Positions 58,831 to 64,000 of a stretch of 64,000 nucleotides of DNA are shown piece by piece. The notes under the pieces are model-generated. The model worked only from the letters and a program-made list of their open reading frames with translations. It ran no database searches and was not told the origin of the DNA. Origin of the DNA: Microvelia longipes (taxonomy: Eukaryota > Arthropoda > Insecta > Hemiptera > Veliidae); assembly GCA_018340805.1 (NCBI GenBank), contig JACMZG010001863.1, forward strand, positions 22,306,794-22,370,793. Reading direction: 5' to 3'. The number at the start of each line of letters is the position of its first letter. Position 1 is the stretch's first letter. The position numbers were made by a program, and so were the translations under genes.

Positions 58831-58881
58831 TTCCGCGGTTATTTTCATGAAGATTTAGGTCTTCCTGGGATGACCGCGGAA
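58831..58881. repeat. CCGCGG inverted repeat
   Basis: TTCCGCGGT and ACCGCGGAA, perfect 9-bp arms around a 33-bp loop. GC-rich arms are unusual here. Possibly the end of a mobile element followed by the (TA)n tract at 58991-59071. Confidence 0.6.
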
Positions 58882-58990
58882 TGTCAGGTTCAATTTAGAT
58901 GAAGAATCTGACATTTTCCACTGTGGGAGGCATCTTCAAGGATGTAGGACAACATGGATAAAGGCATATTGCTTTTAACCTGACTCAAGT

Positions 58991-58991
58991 C

Positions 58992-59070
<79 letters not shown>

Positions 59071-59071
59071 G
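58991..59071. repeat. (TA)n microsatellite
   Basis: TA run with AATA slips. Confidence 0.95.
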
Positions 59072-59079
59072 TATGTACA

Positions 59080-62000
59080 AATTCCTAGACGTTGCTTTTG
59101 TCTCACGATAGAGCGCTTTCTCGAAAGTGATCAATTGATTAAATAATAATAATGAAAAGCGATGTAATAATAAAAATAATAATAAGAAAGCGAGAGTGTT
59201 TTAATACTTACTTTGGCTGGCTATTATGTGTAATATCCAACTCAAAACGGATAAAGACGTATATATTTTAAATAAATTTATATTCAGACATGATTAAATT
59301 TGTTGAATTAAAAAATCAATTTTTAATTAAAAAATTGAATAAAAATTGGGGAGTAGCGAATTGTCCATTCTTTTACTAGAAAAATAGTCCATCTTTACTG
59401 TTGGATGAGTTCCGACGGTTGTTGTTGACCAAGTAATCTCTACAACTGCAATCTAAAATATGTTGTACCCAAGAACTTGGGGCGGTAGTGTAGTTCTTTT
59501 AATACCGGATAGAGTAACTGACAGTTACAAAAATAATTTTGGTGCTGTCAAATCCTATGATAGAGAATTATGGCATGATTGGTTTAGAAATCCTAAACAA
59601 CATTAGTCCTGTAATGAGCTCACACGAGGCTTATAAAGTAAGTCTGTGGTCTTTGGTTTACTCGATTTATTTACCAGGCAATATCTTTTAGGAGAACAGA
59701 GCTATGACTCATGGGTGTCCGCAGAGGGGTCAAACAGGTCACTTGACCCCCCCCCCCCCCCCCGGAAAATCAGAAAAGTTAGATTAAACCGCACTGAAAA
59801 TTATTAAAAGTTTAATCGTTACTATCCTGCATTTTTTTTAATAAAAATAAGTAACGCTACTTTGCTGTGAATGTCAAAAAAGAAGCTCGCTTGATTACTA
59901 TAAGTATATGCGTGAGTATTGAGTATTGGAAAAAAGGCTTACAAGATTGCTTAAGTGTAGTTGTAGTATAGGGCACAAAAATAGAAGTGTATGATTCGCT
60001 CGCTAGATTGTTTTAAATTTAAAAATTATGCTTGCTTCGCCCGTTGAGTTGATAACACCCTCATCTAATATGTTTTAAGTACTCGCTCGCTAAAGGTCTA
60101 AATGAATTAAAATATTTATTTAAGCACAATAAATGAAATATTACACAATTTTTGTCAATACATTATAATATACTATAGCAAAGCCCCACTCATGTGGTTT
60201 GCTGGACTCCTATACTGACTTTTGAGAAAGGGTGCTGAATACTAAACCCGCTGCACATTCTTTATGACTGAATTTGGTAGCTCCCCCACCCCTCCCTGGA
60301 AAAATGTTAACTTATTATAAGTTGCTGTTATCAGCTGTACGTGTGCTGTTACGTGTGCTGTACTGTAGCTAACGAATCATCAGTAAATTCTTGTAGAAGC
60401 TTTATTTTAATATTATTGAATTTTGACCGTGAGACCCTCTGTAAGCTATGTTTTTATTTCTAAAACTTTCGTTCTTAATTACAAGGTATTGATGATCTAT
60501 GCTTTGATGGAATTTAATTTGAAATAAAAGAATTTGGTTATTGTTTTAATGGATTGCCTATGGGAAAGTTGGTCGTTATAAAGAATGAAGCAGCAGGAAA
60601 GAGATGGCTTTAAGTGCTGTCTTCAGCATCGTGTCCTGATCCTTATCTTGATGTCTGAGGTCCTGCAGTACTACAAAATGTAATCTTTTACTGAAATCGC
60701 ACCTTTACACCAATATTATGTCAACAAGTTTAACTTATCTATCAAATCATCCGTCATTTCATTATTGTTTTCCAATGACAAAACCTTTAATAAAGTGTTG
60801 TATATTTATTGGACTGTTATTGCAAGGAGCAAAAAATACCTTAAACGATTTTAATCTTGGAAAAAGAAAAATTAGAACGAGAAAGAAAAATATTTTTCCT
60901 TTGTCGTTTATGTTTTGCAATCGTAAAAATTAACCTAAAATTAGGTGGCGCCTTTATAAAACAATAGATTTTATCATCCCGTAAAGTATTTAATTAGGCA
61001 AGTTTTTGTTTTTAATTGTTTTTTTTTTTTCAATTTTGTTCTTCTTTTGAATTCAAGTTTGATTTTTTAGGAAAAAATTTGTTTAAAATTTGTATCTATT
61101 ATATTTTTGATTTAAATTATCATTGTTGCATTGAACTTGTCTATATTTTCTGTACCCTTTGCAAATTAAATCTGATTCATTGGACCTCTTCATATAGACG
61201 TAGATAAAACTTTTAAGCATAAACTGATAAGAAAACTGTAGAGTCATTCGGTAATCGTGTCATGATACCTAATTTGTTGAGGTATTGTATAAAATATCTA
61301 ATTAATTATACCTAAGTGTACATTTAATTAATCATGTCGACCAAGTCTGTATGCGGTTTTAACCAAAGCTGATAAAATTTATAAGGTGATTTAATTGGAG
61401 GGTTTTTATGAATGAAATCATTTTTTTTACATGTTAGGTTATAGTCCGGAATTGACGACAATGCAAGAAAAAAATTGGAAATTTTTTAATTTTGACCGCC
61501 TATACCAAGTCCTGCAATAACGTCGTTCATAAAAACGTCAGGTTATAACTTCCGATTGCGTTTGGTTTGTTTAAATCAAATTGAATCATCTTATAAATTT
61601 CTAACATCTTGGTTATAACCCCTGAATATGCATTTAAAACAGTGTCAAACATTTTTTGATGTCCATTTGATATGAGATGTTTCCAGTAGCCATAAAGTCT
61701 CTTAACTATTGTGCCTTATTGTCTACTAGATTCAGGTATTTAAAGAAATTGAGTACCTAACCTGAAGGAAGGTACTATTTTCTTTTACATTTAAGTAAGC
61801 AGTCCTCAAATGTTAAAAGTAAGTAATAAGGTATCTATTAGCAAAAGGTACACCTTGAATTGAATGAGTCCTCAGGTACATCGCTGTATAATGAAGTATT
61901 ATATAAAGTATATTTACAATGATTTTTTAGTCCTTTTTCTTCTATTTTCTTTTTTAAGAAGGAAACTTATAATCCTAGGCTCAGACAGGATGACGCCACT

Positions 62001-64000
62001 GACCACTACAACATAATACCAGATCAACAACGCATAACAAGGCCCCACGCATTCTGCCATGTTTTCTTCCTTAAGTAATAGCTTCTTATTTACTTTTCTT
62101 TGAAGAGATTAAGTTTACAGTTTTACACAGTTTCAAAAATTGACACTTCTAATTCCACGAGCAATTATCATGCATAAGAATTCAATTGTGTACACTGTGT
62201 TACTGATATAATTTATACTTTATCTATAATTTATACATTTGAAGAGTCTGTTAAAAGTAAATAAAGATCTACTTGAGAATTACTTGCTAAATAAGAAACG
62301 CAAATGATTTAGTTAGAGAGCGTATAAGAAGAAACTTTATTCTCCTTATTCTTTGACTGCTATAATTTGTAACAACTTCTCTCAGCAGCTTTCAAAATCG
62401 TGAAATTCAAAAGGAAAACTAGATTTAATAAATATCTTTTTTATTCTTGATGAGGTGAGGCGATATTCTGACTTACATATTATATATTCATATTCACTTT
62501 TACTTCCCTATCTCCTAAATTAGGAAGAGAAAGTGTTGTTATAACAAATGTTCACGATTCAGAAAATACAGATTATAAAAATCAATAAGTTTGGTGTAGG
62601 TATGTGTGTATATGTGGAAAGATTGGTGTATGTGTACTCTTCTTTTAAACACGGTACAGAGCTGCAAATAAAAATAATCTTGGTTCAAAAAATCAAAAAT
62701 TTTGGCTCACGAATCATGTTGATTTTGAATGAAATCCGACAGGGCGTTTTTAGATGGCGACTATTTTAAATTGTCAAAAATGCTAAACATTATGTGGCTT
62801 AAATTATTTCTAGTGCTAGTTTTTAGTTAAAAGACATCAACCACATATAAGGCTAGTAAAGGTGTCGAGAGGCTTGTTTTAAATAAAAGTGGTCTAAATT
62901 CCAATTATGTGCCTGACACAATTTAATGATAAAATTGGGTTAGTATAATTGTGTTTTCCTGGAATCTTTCTAAACCCAAATCGGATTCTGAGTTATCCAG
63001 TGTTGAATTATAGGAGTTTATGTCGATTTTCGTTTCAACGTTAAGATGGAAATTACTTGAGTGAAGATTAAAGGGATCGGTTTCCTCTTAGAAATGTTCT
63101 TGGTTGTCATCTTAAATAGAGTTATCGGAAAAACTGTTTAAGATGAACAAGAGAGTCCATTAGTTAATCTTCTATCTCCCAGCATCCTCTACTAACTACA
63201 ATGGTCACTTTTTGCAAGAATAAAAGAAATTGCGATTATGTGAAACCACACGCAGGGCTATGTCCTTGTTTTTAATAAAAGGCTCGTTTTTGTCCTTTAG
63301 ATAATGCGCCCTAATTCTTATCCGTTTGTCCTTTTCTTAGCTTTCAGGTTTCATCACCACTGAGCATCGTTTACAGTCACTTAATGTCCTCTCTCGCTTA
63401 CAATGATGATCCCCTTTTCTATTCTTGAGAAGTATAGAAAGGATCTAATCTTTGTTTGGTGGTACTAATAGCCATCTTTGGCAACGATTCAAACAATAGA
63501 CGTCTTGCTAAGCGCAGACCTCTTTTAATTCTTCATTGAGTAAAATCTTCACTTACATCAATTTAAAATGTACATACATACATACAAAGTGCACTTCCAT
63601 TTTAAACATGTGAAACGTAATCTTAATCCTTCTTAATAATCACGCACTTAAAAGCGAAAGACTATTATAAGTCATCATTATGTTTGACCACAAAAAAGCT
63701 TTATTCTTAACGCCGCATCGCGTTGTCACTACATTATTATAATAATTGTGTTTTTTTCACTTCCTCCTAAAAAATGGGAAAGCACATTTTTTTCGTTAAA
63801 TTTCGACATTCCAAAATTTACAAGTTCTCAAAAAATGATGTAATTATGGAGTAATGCTAAACGGTGGATCAATCACGTTATCCTTAAAAAATACGACAAT
63901 TTGTTACCTAATGATGCTTTGAAGTTTTTATGATTACGAAGTGGCCTGAACCACATCTGTGGCCAGCATAGTGTCTACTTATGTTTTCAATTGTAATGTT
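59080..64000. other. Right end of window, no gene recognised
   Basis: Mostly AT-rich unique sequence. Notable only for a run of 17 C at 59747-59763 preceded by 'GGGTGTCCGCAGAGGGG', which looks like a transposon end of the type that runs into G/C tracts but has no partner found. Frames at 60718-60933, 61016-61207 and 62548-62769 show no domain, signal or splice pattern I can support. The upstream exon of Wnt10 could in principle lie beyond this end. Confidence 0.5.

Noticed and set aside
60370..60390. Another CTGATGA box (minus strand)
   Set aside because: No GAAA or pairing stems at the required distance; a chance heptamer.

Overview
This window is strongly AT-rich animal nuclear DNA. Three spliced coding exons of a Wnt gene, non-LTR retrotransposon relics, hAT-type insertions, a 5S-rRNA-derived dispersed repeat and more than ten long (TA)n tracts fit an invertebrate with a repeat-rich genome, most likely an arthropod. 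I cannot name the species. There are no operons or bacterial features. Almost every long open frame is a by-product of tandem or simple repeats.

Gene: the only host gene I can support is the middle of a Wnt10-like gene on the minus strand. Its exons lie at 13040-13136, 10183-10318 and 788-1062. They join in frame (phases 0 and 1) into about 169 residues with the invariant Wnt cysteine blocks. The signal-peptide exon should lie right of 13136 and was not found. The C-terminal exon(s) lie left of position 1, outside the window. The two internal introns (about 2.7 and 9.1 kb) hold a hAT insertion, a Jockey-like reverse transcriptase relic, a tRNA-derived SINE and a copy of repeat R1.

Layout: 1-13 kb is the Wnt10 locus. 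13-35 kb is repeat territory: a degenerate satellite at 14.6-15.1 kb; foldback elements at 13.8, 16.9, 20.9, 32.3, 33.3 and 34.7 kb; a minisatellite at 17.0-17.4 kb; TA tracts; and a nested retrotransposon relic at 31.35-32.2 kb. 35-38 kb is featureless AT-rich DNA. 38-45 kb carries several R1 and R2 copies and a foldback with a hammerhead-ribozyme motif. 45.7-48.6 kb is a chain of three apparently related tandem arrays ending in a hAT insertion. 49-58 kb mixes R1 copies, palindromes, a long near-perfect inverted repeat and further arrays. 58-64 kb is mostly unique AT-rich DNA in which I recognise no gene.

Most interesting signal: a set of foldback (inverted-repeat) elements carries the conserved core of hammerhead self-cleaving ribozymes, CTGATGA - stem - GAAA - stem - GTC or CTT. 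The motif at 44435-44475 is complete. The cores at 16.9, 20.9 and 32.3 kb show compensatory changes in stem II and stem I and very short self-complementary helices III (GCGC or CCGG), which suggests they act as dimers. At 32.3 kb the inverted arms appear to include reverse transcriptase sequence from the flank. At 53.5 kb one end of an old foldback has been duplicated outward as a nearly perfect 217-bp palindrome. Hammerheads are known from Penelope-like elements and related small retroelements; the link to inverted copies of flanking DNA is the part worth testing.
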